Origin: an uncultured Archangium sp.
GTDB lineage: Bacteria; Myxococcota; Myxococcia; Myxococcales; Myxococcaceae
NCBI GenBank assembly: GCA_946479335.1
Contig: CAMLFP010000008.1
Span: forward strand, 1-41,294
Length of the DNA stretch: 41,294 bases
Direction: 5' to 3'
Below are positions 24,790 to 33,601 of this stretch, in pieces. The position numbers and the translations under genes were made by a program. The notes beneath the pieces were generated by a model that did not search any database, was not told the DNA's origin, and saw nothing but the letters and a program-made list of their open reading frames with translations. The number at the start of each line of letters is the position of its first letter. Position 1 is the stretch's first letter.

Positions 24790-24941
24790 TGTTCGCGTGG
24801 CTCCCTGTCAAAAAGACCGTGAGGATCTACCAGACCCTCAAATGTTGTGCACGTTTAGAGTCTGCTCGATCTCCATGGCGTTTCTGGTCGGTGTCGCCCG
24901 CCACGGGAAAGTGCGCAGCCCCGCCTTCGAGCAGGCAGGTT

Positions 24942-25544
24942 TCACAGATCTCTTCTCGCCGCGAGCGCCCGGGCCAGCGTCGCCTGGTCGGCGTACTCGA
25001 GGTCGCCCCCCATGGGGATGCCCTGCGCCAGGCGGCTCACCCTGATGCCGATCGGCTTGAGGAGCCGCGTCAGGTACAGCGCGGTCGCCTCGCCCTCGAC
25101 GTCGGGGTTGGTGGCCACGATGACCTCTTCGATGGGCTCCTGCTCGAGGCGCACGATGAGCTCTTTGATGCGCAGCTGCTCGGGGCCGATCCCCTCCAGC
25201 GGCGAGAGCACCCCGTGGAGCACGTGGTAGCGCCCCCTGAACTCGCGCGTGCGCTCGATGGCCAGCTCGTCGGCGATGCCCTCCACCACGCACACCTGCT
25301 TGTCGTCGCGGCGCGTGTCGGAGCAGTAGCCGCAGAAGGTGCCCTCGGGCCCGTCGTGCAGGCTGAAGCAGCGGCCGCACAACTTCACCTTGGTCACCAC
25401 CTCGGTGAGCGCCTCGGCGAGGTTCTTCGCGTACTCGGGCGGCGCCCGCAGCACGTAGAACGCGAGCCGCTGCGCCGTCTTCTCGCCGACGCCGGGCAGC
25501 TTCGCGAACTGCGAGACGAGGCGGTTGATGGCCTCGGGGGTCAC
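24942..25544 (-). CDS. recR: recombination mediator RecR
   Basis: This 200-aa protein has an N-terminal helix-hairpin-helix (LPGVGEKTAQRLAFYVL), a four-cysteine zinc finger (Cys56, Cys59, Cys71, Cys74) and a Toprim domain with VATNPDVEGEATALYL. RecR acts with RecO in loading RecA onto gaps. Start GTG overlaps the ybaB stop by four bases. The order dnaX-ybaB-recR is widely conserved. Confidence 0.97.
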   Translation of the reverse strand: MTPEAINRLVSQFAKLPGVGEKTAQRLAFYVLRAPPEYAKNLAEALTEVVTKVKLCGRCFSLHDGPEGTFCGYCSDTRRDDKQVCVVEGIADELAIERTREFRGRYHVLHGVLSPLEGIGPEQLRIKELIVRLEQEPIEEVIVATNPDVEGEATALYLTRLLKPIGIRVSRLAQGIPMGGDLEYADQATLARALAARRDL

Positions 25545-25858
25545 GTCACGCCGGGGATCTTGATGCCGCCGGAGATCTTCCCGAGCTCCTGCTGCATCTT
25601 CGTCTTGCTGTCGGCCAGCGCCGCGTTGACGGTCGCGATGACCAGGTCTTCGAGCATCGCCACGTCATTGGGGTCGACGGCGGCCGGGGCGATCTTGATG
25701 CTCTTGATCTCCTGGCTGCACGTCGCGGTGACGGTGACGAGGTCGTTCGCCGACTTCTTCTCGACGGTCTCCTCGGCGAGTTCGGCTTTCCGCTTTTCGA
25801 TCTTCTCCGTCAGCTTGTTGGCCTGGCGGATGAAATAATTGAGGTCGACTCCGGGCAT
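25541..25858 (-). CDS. ybaB: YbaB/EbfC nucleoid-associated protein
   Basis: This 105-aa protein has the typical YbaB helix-strand-helix layout and size, with an initial helical segment (MPGVDLNYFIRQANKLTEKI) and a C-terminal helix (QQELGKISGGIKIPG). It binds DNA as a dimer. It sits between dnaX and recR, nine bases after the dnaX tail stop, as in most bacteria. Confidence 0.93.
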   Translation of the reverse strand: MPGVDLNYFIRQANKLTEKIEKRKAELAEETVEKKSANDLVTVTATCSQEIKSIKIAPAAVDPNDVAMLEDLVIATVNAALADSKTKMQQELGKISGGIKIPGVT

Positions 25859-25867
25859 GGCGCGTCT

Positions 25868-26485
25868 CTAATCGACGGGCGGCGCGGCGTCACTGTCATC
25901 GGCGGCTCGCGGCGCTTTCGCCACCGGCTCCAGGTAGCTGATGTGCTCCAGCGTGCCGCCGAGGTGCCGTGAAATGGCGCGCAGCGCCGGGTGCGCCTTC
26001 ACCTTGTCGTCGATGCTGCGCTCGCGGGTGTTGCGCTCCGATTGCTCCACCTCCGCGATCGACTTCGGCGCCGCCTCGAGGGCCGCCACGTTGGTGTCTT
26101 CGACGAGCTTGATGGGCCGCCGCAGCGACTTGCCCAGCTCTCCTTCGACCATCGCGCGCGACATGCCGATGATCTGCGCGCGGTGGAACGCGGCGTCGGC
26201 GGGGAAGGCCAGCTTCACGCCGTCGGGCACGAAGCCGAGGAAGCGCGCGTAGCTCAGCGACTTGCCGTGTCGCGGCGAGACGTTGCGCAGGTGCTCCACC
26301 GCGCGGCGCCACAGCTCGTCTTCGGCGACGCGGCTGGCCGGCACGGCGACAGGCTCCGGCTCCGGGTCGGGTTCGGGCGACTGCTCCTCCAACTGCAGCG
26401 GAGGCGGCGGCAGGCATTCACCCGACGCGCAGCCGCCGGGGCTGCCTTCGGGCTCGAAGAGCTTCACGTCTTTCTCTTCGGGCAC
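25868..26485 (-). CDS. dnaX: dnaX tail (tau-type C-terminal region) in +1 frame
   Basis: This frame encodes a folded domain (ELWRRAVEHLRNVSPRHGKS to HISYLEP) of the type found at the C-terminus of DnaX tau. A gene caller would start it at the GTG 26485, but the frame is open back to 26911. The intervening part is a Pro/Ala/Thr-rich linker, as expected between DnaX domain III and the tau-specific domains. It is shifted by +1 relative to the upstream DnaX frame. Either a single-base error joins them, a programmed frameshift makes both a short and a long DnaX, or the gene is truly split. See the findings. Confidence 0.7.
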   Translation of the reverse strand: MPEEKDVKLFEPEGSPGGCASGECLPPPPLQLEEQSPEPDPEPEPVAVPASRVAEDELWRRAVEHLRNVSPRHGKSLSYARFLGFVPDGVKLAFPADAAFHRAQIIGMSRAMVEGELGKSLRRPIKLVEDTNVAALEAAPKSIAEVEQSERNTRERSIDDKVKAHPALRAISRHLGGTLEHISYLEPVAKAPRAADDSDAAPPVD

Positions 26486-26819
26486 GACGCGGGTGACGAG
26501 CTTGACCTCGACATCGCGGGCTGCAGCCGGAGCCGCGCTGGTCGTCGTCGTCGGGGCGCGCGCACTGTTGAGAGCGATGTTTGGGGCGTCGCTCTTCGCG
26601 GCTCCGCTCGGAGCGCCGCTCAGCGAAGCCGCGCGCGCAGGGTGGGTCGCGTCGCGCGGAGTGCCCGTCGTGTTCGGCGCGTCGCCTCTCGTCGCAGCCG
26701 TGTTGGCCGGGCGTGCGGCGCTGGGAGTGCCTGTCGTGCTCGGTCGTGGGCCGCCGTCTGCGGGGAGCGGGTGCTCGGTCGCTCCACCCGATGCGCGGGC
26801 AGGCGCGGCCGACGGACGC

Positions 26820-28016
26820 TCAGGCGCGAAAGGGCGCGGGAGCGGAGCGACCTCCGGACGCTCCGGCGCTCGACGCGGGGGCCGCGCCGGCGAGTTTCTC
26901 CACGCGGGCGATCAGGTCGGGCAGCGAGCCGGCAGGCGCGAGGTGCAGCCCCTTGAGCAGCGCCATCTCCAGCGCGAGCTTCGGCTGCGCGGCGCGGGCG
27001 ATCTCCCAGTCAGACGCGTGCACCACGTCGAAGAGGCGCGCGACCTGCGCAGCGTCCGCCTCCCGCGAGAGCGCCAGCACCTGCTCGCGATCCGACTCCG
27101 CGAGCTCCTCGGGTGCCGCGCCGGTGGCCTTGGCGACGAACACGTGCCGCAGGTGCGTGGCGAGCTCGCGCGCGAGCCGGTTCAAGTCGACGCCGCGCGT
27201 CCACAGCTCGTCGACCTCCTCGAGCAGCGCCTTCGCGTCGCGCTTGATCAGCGACACCGCGAGCTTGTGGATCACCTTGCGGTCGATGCTGCCCAGCGCC
27301 TCGGCGACGTCGTGGTCGGTCGGCGTCAGCCCGCACGCGCTGATCACCTGATCAAGCAGCGAGAGCGCGTCACGCATGCCGCCTTCAGACTGGCCGGCGA
27401 TGCTGGTGAGCGCCGACTCGGAGATCTCGATCTTCTCGAGCTTCGAGATCTGCTTGAGGCGGTCGACCATCGCGCGCGTGGAGATGCGGCGGAAGTTGTG
27501 CCGCTGGCAGCGCGAGAGGATGGTGTCGGGCAGCTTGCCGGGCTCGGTGGTCGCGAAGATGAACTTCACGTGCCCGGGCGGCTCTTCGAGCGTCTTGAGC
27601 AGCGCGTTGAAGGCCGCCTGCGAGAGCATGTGCACTTCGTCGATGATGTAGATCTTGAAGCGGCTGCCCGCGGGCATGTACTTCGCGTTCTCGCGGATCT
27701 CGCGCACGTTCTCGACGCCGTTGTTCGAGGCGCCGTCGATCTCCGCCACGTCGGGCGAGTTGCCATCGCGGATCTCGAGGCACGCCTTGCATTCACCGCA
27801 CGGCTGCGCGGTCGGCCCCTTCTCGCAGTTCAACGCACGCGCCAGCAGGCGCGCCGCGGTGGTCTTGCCGACGCCGCGTGGCCCCGCGAAGAGGTACGCG
27901 TGGGCCACCCGGTCGAGCTTGATGGCGTTCTCGATGGTGCGGACCACGTGCTCCTGGCCCGTCATCGACTCGAAGTCTTGCGGCCGGTATTTCCGCGCGA
28001 GAACCGTGTAGCTCAT
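26820..28016 (-). CDS. dnaX: DNA polymerase III subunit DnaX, gamma-length part
   Basis: This 398-aa frame has the full clamp-loader ATPase: the P-loop GPRGVGKTT (residues 45-53), the zinc module with Cys65, Cys74, Cys77 and Cys80, DEVH in IIDEVHMLS, an SRC motif (LSRCQRHNF), and domain III with LARELATHLRHVF. It ends in GGRSAPAPFRA just after the clamp-loader domains, close to the length of E. coli gamma (431 aa). The tau-like tail continues in another frame. Start ATG 28016 is 10 bases downstream of the stop of a monooxygenase-like gene. Confidence 0.93.
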   Translation of the reverse strand: MSYTVLARKYRPQDFESMTGQEHVVRTIENAIKLDRVAHAYLFAGPRGVGKTTAARLLARALNCEKGPTAQPCGECKACLEIRDGNSPDVAEIDGASNNGVENVREIRENAKYMPAGSRFKIYIIDEVHMLSQAAFNALLKTLEEPPGHVKFIFATTEPGKLPDTILSRCQRHNFRRISTRAMVDRLKQISKLEKIEISESALTSIAGQSEGGMRDALSLLDQVISACGLTPTDHDVAEALGSIDRKVIHKLAVSLIKRDAKALLEEVDELWTRGVDLNRLARELATHLRHVFVAKATGAAPEELAESDREQVLALSREADAAQVARLFDVVHASDWEIARAAQPKLALEMALLKGLHLAPAGSLPDLIARVEKLAGAAPASSAGASGGRSAPAPFRA

Positions 28017-28026
28017 GCGGCCGCGT

Positions 28027-29292
28027 CTACAGCGTTGCGTACACGAACGCGAAGCACATCTCGTCGCTGGTGCCTTCGCCCCACGTCACGTTGCGATCGT
28101 CGGGGTTGTCCCACGTGCAGCTCATCTTCACGTGATCGGTGGGCCCCATCGAGTACGGCTGCGGGCGGAAGTACTGCGTCTGCCAGTGGAAGTCCCAGTC
28201 GGGGACATCGACCAGACACTCGGAGTCAGACGAGAGGTTGATGTGCTTCCCGCGGGTGTGCATGTGCGGCATCAACCCCCAGATCTTGATCGGGAGGCCC
28301 ACCGGGTTGTTGTAGCTCTCGTGGTACTCGTAGCCGTTGGTCTTCGCGGGGATGTTGAAGCCATTGGCCACCAGGGGGATGAGGTACGCCTGCGTCAGGT
28401 TGTCCTGCGCGCCGCCGTACATCAGCTCGAAGGTGCTCTGATCGGCCTCCACGCCGTTGTCGGTGTTGTAGTGCACCTGCATCGCCAGCACCTTGCCCGC
28501 CGGCATCTCGATGCCCGTGCCCCGGGGGAAGTGCACCGCCGCGCCACCCGGCGCCCACGCGCCCAGCGCGCCATCGGAGCTCACGTCAGCGCCGCCGAAG
28601 CACTGCCAGCCGGCGACGTCGGGCGTCTCCGCGTCTTTGTTCTGCGCCGCCGTCTTGTCGACGATGTACAGAATCACGTGGTGCACCACCTTCGCGGAGC
28701 CCGGCTTGATGTTGTAGCCGGTGACGATCTTCTTCGCGGTGAGGGCGGGGTCGATGATGAAGCAGCGGTAGTCGTCCTTCAGGGTGGGCGTGTACGCCTC
28801 CGGCATCGTGGCGCTGAAGTCGACGCGCTCGAGTTGCTCGGCGCTGGCGTCGATGGGCGCGGGGGCGTCGGCCGCCTTGCCCTCGGGAGCGCCGGCCTGC
28901 GCCCACGCGCTGAGGGTGTCGATCTGCGCCTGGGTCAGCGTGCGGTCGCCCACGAAGGTGCCGCCGCAGTCTTTGTTCGCCTTCCACGGCGGCATGCGGA
29001 GGTTCTTCGTCGCGTCGGCCATGATGGCCGCCTTGGCCTTCGCCGCGTCGTAGCTGTCGAGCGGGAAGGGCGCGATGCCGCCGGTGGTGTGGCAGCCGTT
29101 GCAGCTGACCTGCGTGATGGCGAGCACGTCTTTGTAATACGTGGGGGGGAACTGGCACTGCCCGTCGGCGGTACACACGCCGGTGCAGTTGCTCGCGCTG
29201 CAGTCACCCGTCGCGCCACCACCACACGACACGACCGCAGACGTCACGATGCCGGCGGCGAGCCCGACGAACAGCCACTTCGAAGTCTTCAT
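28027..29292 (-). CDS. cytochrome c/copper monooxygenase-like lipoprotein
   Basis: This 421-aa predicted lipoprotein has lipobox VVSC (Cys23) followed by a Cys-rich stretch. A class I heme-binding motif, CNGCH (residues 64-68), comes next. The C-terminal part resembles copper type II ascorbate-dependent monooxygenases (PHM/DBH): KVVHHVILY (paired histidines), HYNTDNG, MPHMHTRGK and a Met in KMSCTWDN correspond to the two copper sites. The start is the second ATG in the frame, which begins a proper signal sequence; the frame itself opens at 29328. The substrate is unknown. It is divergent from the S9 peptidase with 88 bases between the starts. Confidence 0.82.
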   Translation of the reverse strand: MKTSKWLFVGLAAGIVTSAVVSCGGGATGDCSASNCTGVCTADGQCQFPPTYYKDVLAITQVSCNGCHTTGGIAPFPLDSYDAAKAKAAIMADATKNLRMPPWKANKDCGGTFVGDRTLTQAQIDTLSAWAQAGAPEGKAADAPAPIDASAEQLERVDFSATMPEAYTPTLKDDYRCFIIDPALTAKKIVTGYNIKPGSAKVVHHVILYIVDKTAAQNKDAETPDVAGWQCFGGADVSSDGALGAWAPGGAAVHFPRGTGIEMPAGKVLAMQVHYNTDNGVEADQSTFELMYGGAQDNLTQAYLIPLVANGFNIPAKTNGYEYHESYNNPVGLPIKIWGLMPHMHTRGKHINLSSDSECLVDVPDWDFHWQTQYFRPQPYSMGPTDHVKMSCTWDNPDDRNVTWGEGTSDEMCFAFVYATL

Positions 29293-29380
29293 GTGAGGGA
29301 GTCCCTGGAGAGGTGCCTGGCGATTCAACCCGCCGAGTGTGCCGAAGTTGCACGGCGGTTGCTAGACACGCCCGCACTTC

Positions 29381-31546
29381 ATGGAAACCCTTCTCATGAC
29401 CCTGCTTTCTGCCTCGCCGACGCCGGTCACCGACGCCGCCTTTCTTCGTGATTTTGCCGAGACCCGCCGCTTCCTCGCGGGCCGCCCGGTCAACGTGAAG
29501 GTCACGCCCGATGGCAAGTCGGCGCTCTTCTTGCGCAGCGGCTCGCGCGACAACTCGCAGCTGCTCTACGAGCTCGACCTCGCCACCGGCCAGGCGAAGG
29601 AGCTGCTGACGCCCGCGCAACTGCTCGACGGCGCCCGCGAGACCTTGAGCGTCGAAGAGAAGGCCCGCCTCGAACGCCAGCGCGTGTCGGCGCGCGGCTT
29701 CATCAGCTACCAGCTCTCGGTCGACGGCTCGAAGCTGCTCGTGGGGCTCTCCGGCAAGCTGTACGTCGTGGAGCGTTCGTCGGGGAAGGCGACGATGCTC
29801 AAGACCGGTGAGGGCGCGTGCATCGACCCGAAGTTCTCGCCCGATGGGCGCTTCGTCGCCTACGTGCGCGCGCATGACGTGCGCGTCATCGAGCTGAGCA
29901 AGAACGTCGAGAAGGCGGTCACGAAGGGCGGCACCGAGGCGAAGCCCCACGGCCTCGCGGAGTTCGTCGCGCAAGAAGAGATGAGCCGCTTCTCCGGCTT
30001 CTGGTTCTCGCCCGACTCGAAGACCATCGTCTTCCAGGAGACGGATCACTCCGGCATGGAGACCTTCACCGTCGCCGACCCGATGCACCCGGAGAACGCC
30101 GGCGACGGCTTCTTCTACCCGCGGCCCGGCAAGCAGAACGCGCGCGTGAAGTTGGGCCTCACCTCCGTGAACGGCGGCGCGGTGAAGTGGGTGAAGTGGA
30201 GCGACGCGGAGTTCCCCTACCTCGCGACCGTGCGCTGGGAAGACGGCCCGCTGACGCTGGTGGTGCAGAACCGCGCGCAGACGAAGGAGCAGGTGCTGTC
30301 GGTCGACGAGAAGAGCGGCGCCACGAAGGTGCTGCTCACCGAAGAAGACGCGGCGTGGCTCAACCTCGAGCAGGCCTTCCCTCTCTGGTGGAAGGGCGAG
30401 GGCTTCTTCTGGGTGACGGAGCGCAACGGTGCCTCCGAGGTGGAGCTGCGCGGGCTCGACGGCGCGCTCAAGGCGAGCTGGGTGAAGCCGGGCGCGGGCT
30501 TCGTCTCGCTGCTGGGCTTCGATGCGGCCAGCAAGACGCTGTTCTTCACCGGCGGTACGAACCCCACCGCGCAGGTGCCGTTCAAGGTGGTCGACGGCGG
30601 CGCGCCGGTGCCGCTCACCAACGCGGGCTGGAGCGAAGGGCGCGCCGTGGTGCAGGGCAAGCTGACCGGCGACGGGAAGTTCCTCGCGCTGACGCACACC
30701 ACGTTGCAGTCGATGCCGAAGACCAGCGTGCTCAGCGTCGATGGCGCGCGCAGCATCATGGTGCCGTCGGTCGCCGAGGAGCCGTCGCTGCAACTGACCG
30801 CGGAGATCTTCCAGTTGGAGAACGACGGCGCGTGGGTGGAGGTCATCAGGCCGGCGAAGTTCGAGAAGGGCACGAAGTACCCGGTCATCCTCGAGGTGTA
30901 CGGCGGGCCCGGGCATCAGCAGGTGACGCAGGCGCTGCAGCGCAACCTGATCCCCCAGTGGCTCGCGAACCAGGGCTTCATCGTGGTGATGGCCGACGGG
31001 CGCGGCACGCCGAACCGCACGCGCGCGTGGGAGCGTGCCATCAAGGGTGACTTCGCGACCATCACCTCCGGCGACCAGCTCGCGGCGCTCAAGGCCGTGG
31101 CCCGGCGCGTGCCGGAGATTGATCTCACGCGCGTGGGCGTCGATGGCTGGAGCTTCGGCGGGTACCTCTCGGCGCTGCTGGCGCTCAAGCACGGCGACGC
31201 CATCAAGAGCTCGGTGGCCGGCGCGCCGGTGGTCGACTGGCTCGACTACGACACGCACTACACCGAGCGCTACCTCGGCGTGCCCGACGCGCAGTCGAAG
31301 GCCTACGAGGTCAGCTCGCTGCTCTCGTACGTGAAGGGCAGCAAGCGCCCGGTGCTGCTGATCCACGGCACCGCTGACGACAACGTGTACTTCCTGCACA
31401 CGCTGAAGCTGTCAGACGCGATGTTCCGCGAGGGCAAGCCGCACTCGGTGCTGCCGCTCACCAACTTCACGCACATGGTTCCTGAACCGCTGGTGACGCA
31501 GCGGCTGTATGAGCGCATCGCCACCTGGTTCAAGGAGACGCTGTAA
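29381..31546 (+). CDS. S9-family (DPP IV-type) prolyl peptidase
   Basis: This 721-aa protein has an N-terminal propeller-type region and a C-terminal alpha/beta-hydrolase. The catalytic triad is visible: Ser591 in GWSFGGY, Asp666 in HGTADDNV and His698 in NFTHM. The motif ADGRG and the EE pair in VAQEEMSRFSGFW match dipeptidyl peptidase IV enzymes, which cut dipeptides after Pro or Ala. A short hydrophobic N-terminus (METLLMTLLSASP) may be a weak signal peptide, and a start at the second Met (29396) is possible. The stop is followed at once by the next ATG. Confidence 0.92.
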   Translation: METLLMTLLSASPTPVTDAAFLRDFAETRRFLAGRPVNVKVTPDGKSALFLRSGSRDNSQLLYELDLATGQAKELLTPAQLLDGARETLSVEEKARLERQRVSARGFISYQLSVDGSKLLVGLSGKLYVVERSSGKATMLKTGEGACIDPKFSPDGRFVAYVRAHDVRVIELSKNVEKAVTKGGTEAKPHGLAEFVAQEEMSRFSGFWFSPDSKTIVFQETDHSGMETFTVADPMHPENAGDGFFYPRPGKQNARVKLGLTSVNGGAVKWVKWSDAEFPYLATVRWEDGPLTLVVQNRAQTKEQVLSVDEKSGATKVLLTEEDAAWLNLEQAFPLWWKGEGFFWVTERNGASEVELRGLDGALKASWVKPGAGFVSLLGFDAASKTLFFTGGTNPTAQVPFKVVDGGAPVPLTNAGWSEGRAVVQGKLTGDGKFLALTHTTLQSMPKTSVLSVDGARSIMVPSVAEEPSLQLTAEIFQLENDGAWVEVIRPAKFEKGTKYPVILEVYGGPGHQQVTQALQRNLIPQWLANQGFIVVMADGRGTPNRTRAWERAIKGDFATITSGDQLAALKAVARRVPEIDLTRVGVDGWSFGGYLSALLALKHGDAIKSSVAGAPVVDWLDYDTHYTERYLGVPDAQSKAYEVSSLLSYVKGSKRPVLLIHGTADDNVYFLHTLKLSDAMFREGKPHSVLPLTNFTHMVPEPLVTQRLYERIATWFKETL

Positions 31547-32023
31547 ATGCCGCTCGACCCCGCCTTCGTCGCCGACTGCCCGTACGGGCCCGACGCGCTC
31601 TTTCTCGATGAGATCCTCGAGGTCAACCGCGAGACCGGCCGCGTGGTGGCGCGCATGCCTTCCCACGAGGAGCTGCCGCTGACCCGCTCGCAGCGCGTGC
31701 ACCCGGTGAAGCACCCGCGCCACGTCAACGGCGGCCTGATGGTGCACATGACGGGCATGCTGGGCTTCGTGCACGCGTACTACGTGCTCGACCTCCGGCA
31801 CGCCGACGGGTGGATCGGCTACGGCGCGAAGATCCACGAGGCGCGCTTCGTGGCGTTGGCGAAGCCCGGCACACCGCTGACGCTGATGGCAGAGGCGGTC
31901 CGCACGCGGCGCATGAACGACAACATCCTCGCGCGGTACCGCTTTCAGTTTCACCAGGGCGAGACGCTCGTCTACGAGAGCGAGCAGTCGGCCATGTGGA
32001 TTCGCGTCACCGAGGGCGCTTGA
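31547..32023 (+). CDS. hotdog-fold protein, FabZ/thioesterase-like
   Basis: This 158-aa protein begins directly after the peptidase stop (TAAATG). It has a FabZ-like start (YGPDALFLDEILEVNRETGR), VNGGLMVHMTGMLG in the central helix and IHEARFVALAKPGTPLTL in the sheet, which fits the hotdog fold of acyl dehydratases and thioesterases. The usual catalytic His/Glu pair is not evident, so enzyme activity is unproven. It ends with a 17-base overlap with a convergent gene. Confidence 0.72.
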   Translation: MPLDPAFVADCPYGPDALFLDEILEVNRETGRVVARMPSHEELPLTRSQRVHPVKHPRHVNGGLMVHMTGMLGFVHAYYVLDLRHADGWIGYGAKIHEARFVALAKPGTPLTLMAEAVRTRRMNDNILARYRFQFHQGETLVYESEQSAMWIRVTEGA

Positions 32024-32288
32024 AGCACAGGTAGGTCGCGCCGCCGCCCACCGAGTTGCCGTTCTCGACGACCGGCGGGCGGAACGTCGCGGCCACCAGC
32101 TCCCAGCCCTCGTCGCCGGCCTTCGCGAGGTTGCCGTTGGTGGGCACGCCGTCGACGTCGGTGCACCAGTGCTCCCACTTCTTCATCGTGGGGCCGTCGG
32201 CGCGCGCGCGCGGCACGGTGAAGGCCACCGTCGTCGCGCAGCCCGCGAAGAACGCGACGGCCACCAGCCACGAGTTGGCGCGCTTCAC
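32007..32288 (-). CDS. small secreted DUF4177-like protein
   Basis: This 93-aa protein starts at the GTG overlapping the upstream stop, with GGAGGG before it. It has a hydrophobic N-terminus (LVAVAFFAGC, possibly a lipobox) and a segment WEHWC...GDEGWELVAATFRP that resembles DUF4177, a small family with the same GWELV motif. Function is unknown. It is the last gene of the kinase operon. Confidence 0.68.
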   Translation of the reverse strand: MKRANSWLVAVAFFAGCATTVAFTVPRARADGPTMKKWEHWCTDVDGVPTNGNLAKAGDEGWELVAATFRPPVVENGNSVGGGATYLCFKRPR

Positions 32289-33601
32289 TTGCCGGCCCTC
32301 CGGTAGGTATTGACGACCGCCGCGAGACCTCCGTCGGGCAGCACGTCGTAGCCGCTGAGGATGATGCCGTCGGGGAGCGCGTTGATGTTCTCCCAGTGCA
32401 CCGAAGTACGGAACTGCGTCGTGGGGAGGTTGTACGTACCCCACGTACCGCCATCGAAGTACACGACTCGCGCGCCGTTGGTGCCGACCGCCCACACCTC
32501 TCCTGACGGCTCGACGTCGAGCCGCGAGAGCCGGAAGTTGGCCTCGTACGCGAGCTCGAACTCGCCCTGGGCGTTGCGCGCGTAGATGGCGCCGTGCGCC
32601 GCCGGGTTGGAGCGATGCAGCACGTAGACCTGCGTACCCGTACCGTCGATCGAGTTGAACGCGCCTGCGAAGTAGTAGCTGTCGGCGACGATGGGCGCCG
32701 TGACCACCGCGCCGGTCTCGCGCACGATGTAGCCGGTTCCGTAGTCGCGATCGGCGCCCACTGCGTACACCTCTCCGAGCGGCGTGACGTAGACGTCGTT
32801 GATGTTGAAGGCCGGCCACGCCTCCGGGTCGACGGTGGCCACGAAGCTGGTGCCGCCGTCGTCGAGCGCCGTCCAATGCTGAATGGCGTTGGGCCAGCCG
32901 ACGAACCACGCCTCGGTCGCGGACACCGGCCACACCGCGTAGAGGTAGGGGTCGCTGGCGCCACCGTCGGGAAGCTCCGCGGGCCCGACCCAGGTGTCGT
33001 TACCGTTGACGTAGTGCGTGGCGTAGGTGCGGTACACCTGCCAGTAGTCGTCCATCGACACGCCGCGCATCTGGACGCCCTCGGTGCGGTAGTCGTTGGT
33101 CGCCGTGCGATCGACCTCAATCGGGGTCGGTGCGTTGATGAACCGGTACTCGTACTGTTTGTACCCGCTGGTCTCGAAGCTCGCGTACAGCATGAAGTTG
33201 TCCAGTGAGTCACTGAGTACGCCGGCGCTCACGGGCACCGAGTCACTCGATCGCGGAGAGGTCCAGTCGAGGACCGGGCAGAGGAAGTCAGGGCAGCCCG
33301 CATCGGCGACGCCGCCGCCGGTTCCCGTGCCTCCGCCGGTCGCTGTGCCGCCGCCGGTCGCCGAGCCACCACCCGTCGCGGTGCCTCCGCCTGTCGTGCC
33401 GTTACCGCCGCCCGTCGTGCCGTCACCGCCGCCGGTGGTCGCGGCGCCACCGCCCGTCGTCGCCGCGCCGCCGCCCGTGGCGCCATCGCCACCGCCGGTG
33501 ACGCCCGCGTCGTGCTGGTCGAGGTACTGCTGGTAGGCCTCGTCGAAATTGAGGCAGCCGGCGAGCGCGAACGCCGCGGCGAAGAGTGCGAGGCGCTTCA
33601 T
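32285..33601 (-). CDS. myxobacterial lipoprotein with TGGG linker
   Basis: This 438-aa lipoprotein has lipobox LAGC (Cys16). Ten TGGG motifs lie between residues 35 and 97, spaced by two or three residues. The C-terminal part (after residue 105) has Tyr/Trp-rich repeats of about 40-50 residues (DVEPSGEVWAVGTNGARVVY, DVYVTPLGEVYAVG) that read like a beta-propeller. TGGG linkers of this kind are frequent in Myxococcota lipoproteins. The ATG overlaps the upstream stop (TGATG). No enzymatic motif is seen. Confidence 0.85.
   Translation of the reverse strand: MKRLALFAAAFALAGCLNFDEAYQQYLDQHDAGVTGGGDGATGGGAATTGGGAATTGGGDGTTGGGNGTTGGGTATGGGSATGGGTATGGGTGTGGGVADAGCPDFLCPVLDWTSPRSSDSVPVSAGVLSDSLDNFMLYASFETSGYKQYEYRFINAPTPIEVDRTATNDYRTEGVQMRGVSMDDYWQVYRTYATHYVNGNDTWVGPAELPDGGASDPYLYAVWPVSATEAWFVGWPNAIQHWTALDDGGTSFVATVDPEAWPAFNINDVYVTPLGEVYAVGADRDYGTGYIVRETGAVVTAPIVADSYYFAGAFNSIDGTGTQVYVLHRSNPAAHGAIYARNAQGEFELAYEANFRLSRLDVEPSGEVWAVGTNGARVVYFDGGTWGTYNLPTTQFRTSVHWENINALPDGIILSGYDVLPDGGLAAVVNTYRRAGK
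33311..33505 (-). repeat. in-frame TGGG-encoding short tandem repeats
   Basis: This stretch encodes ten TGGG motifs in 7-residue and then 6-residue units (21- and 18-bp periods). The array is in frame in the lipoprotein gene, and copy number changes would alter linker length without breaking the frame. Confidence 0.85.

Noticed and set aside
24790..24941. TTGACA near 24811-24816 as the mglB promoter
   Set aside because: It lies about 20 bases from the start codon, so its -10 box would fall inside the gene, and no match is present there.
26820..26835. Classical -1 slippery heptamer as the cause of the dnaX shift
   Set aside because: CCCTTTC is present but in the wrong phase for a -1 slip, and the second frame is +1, not -1.
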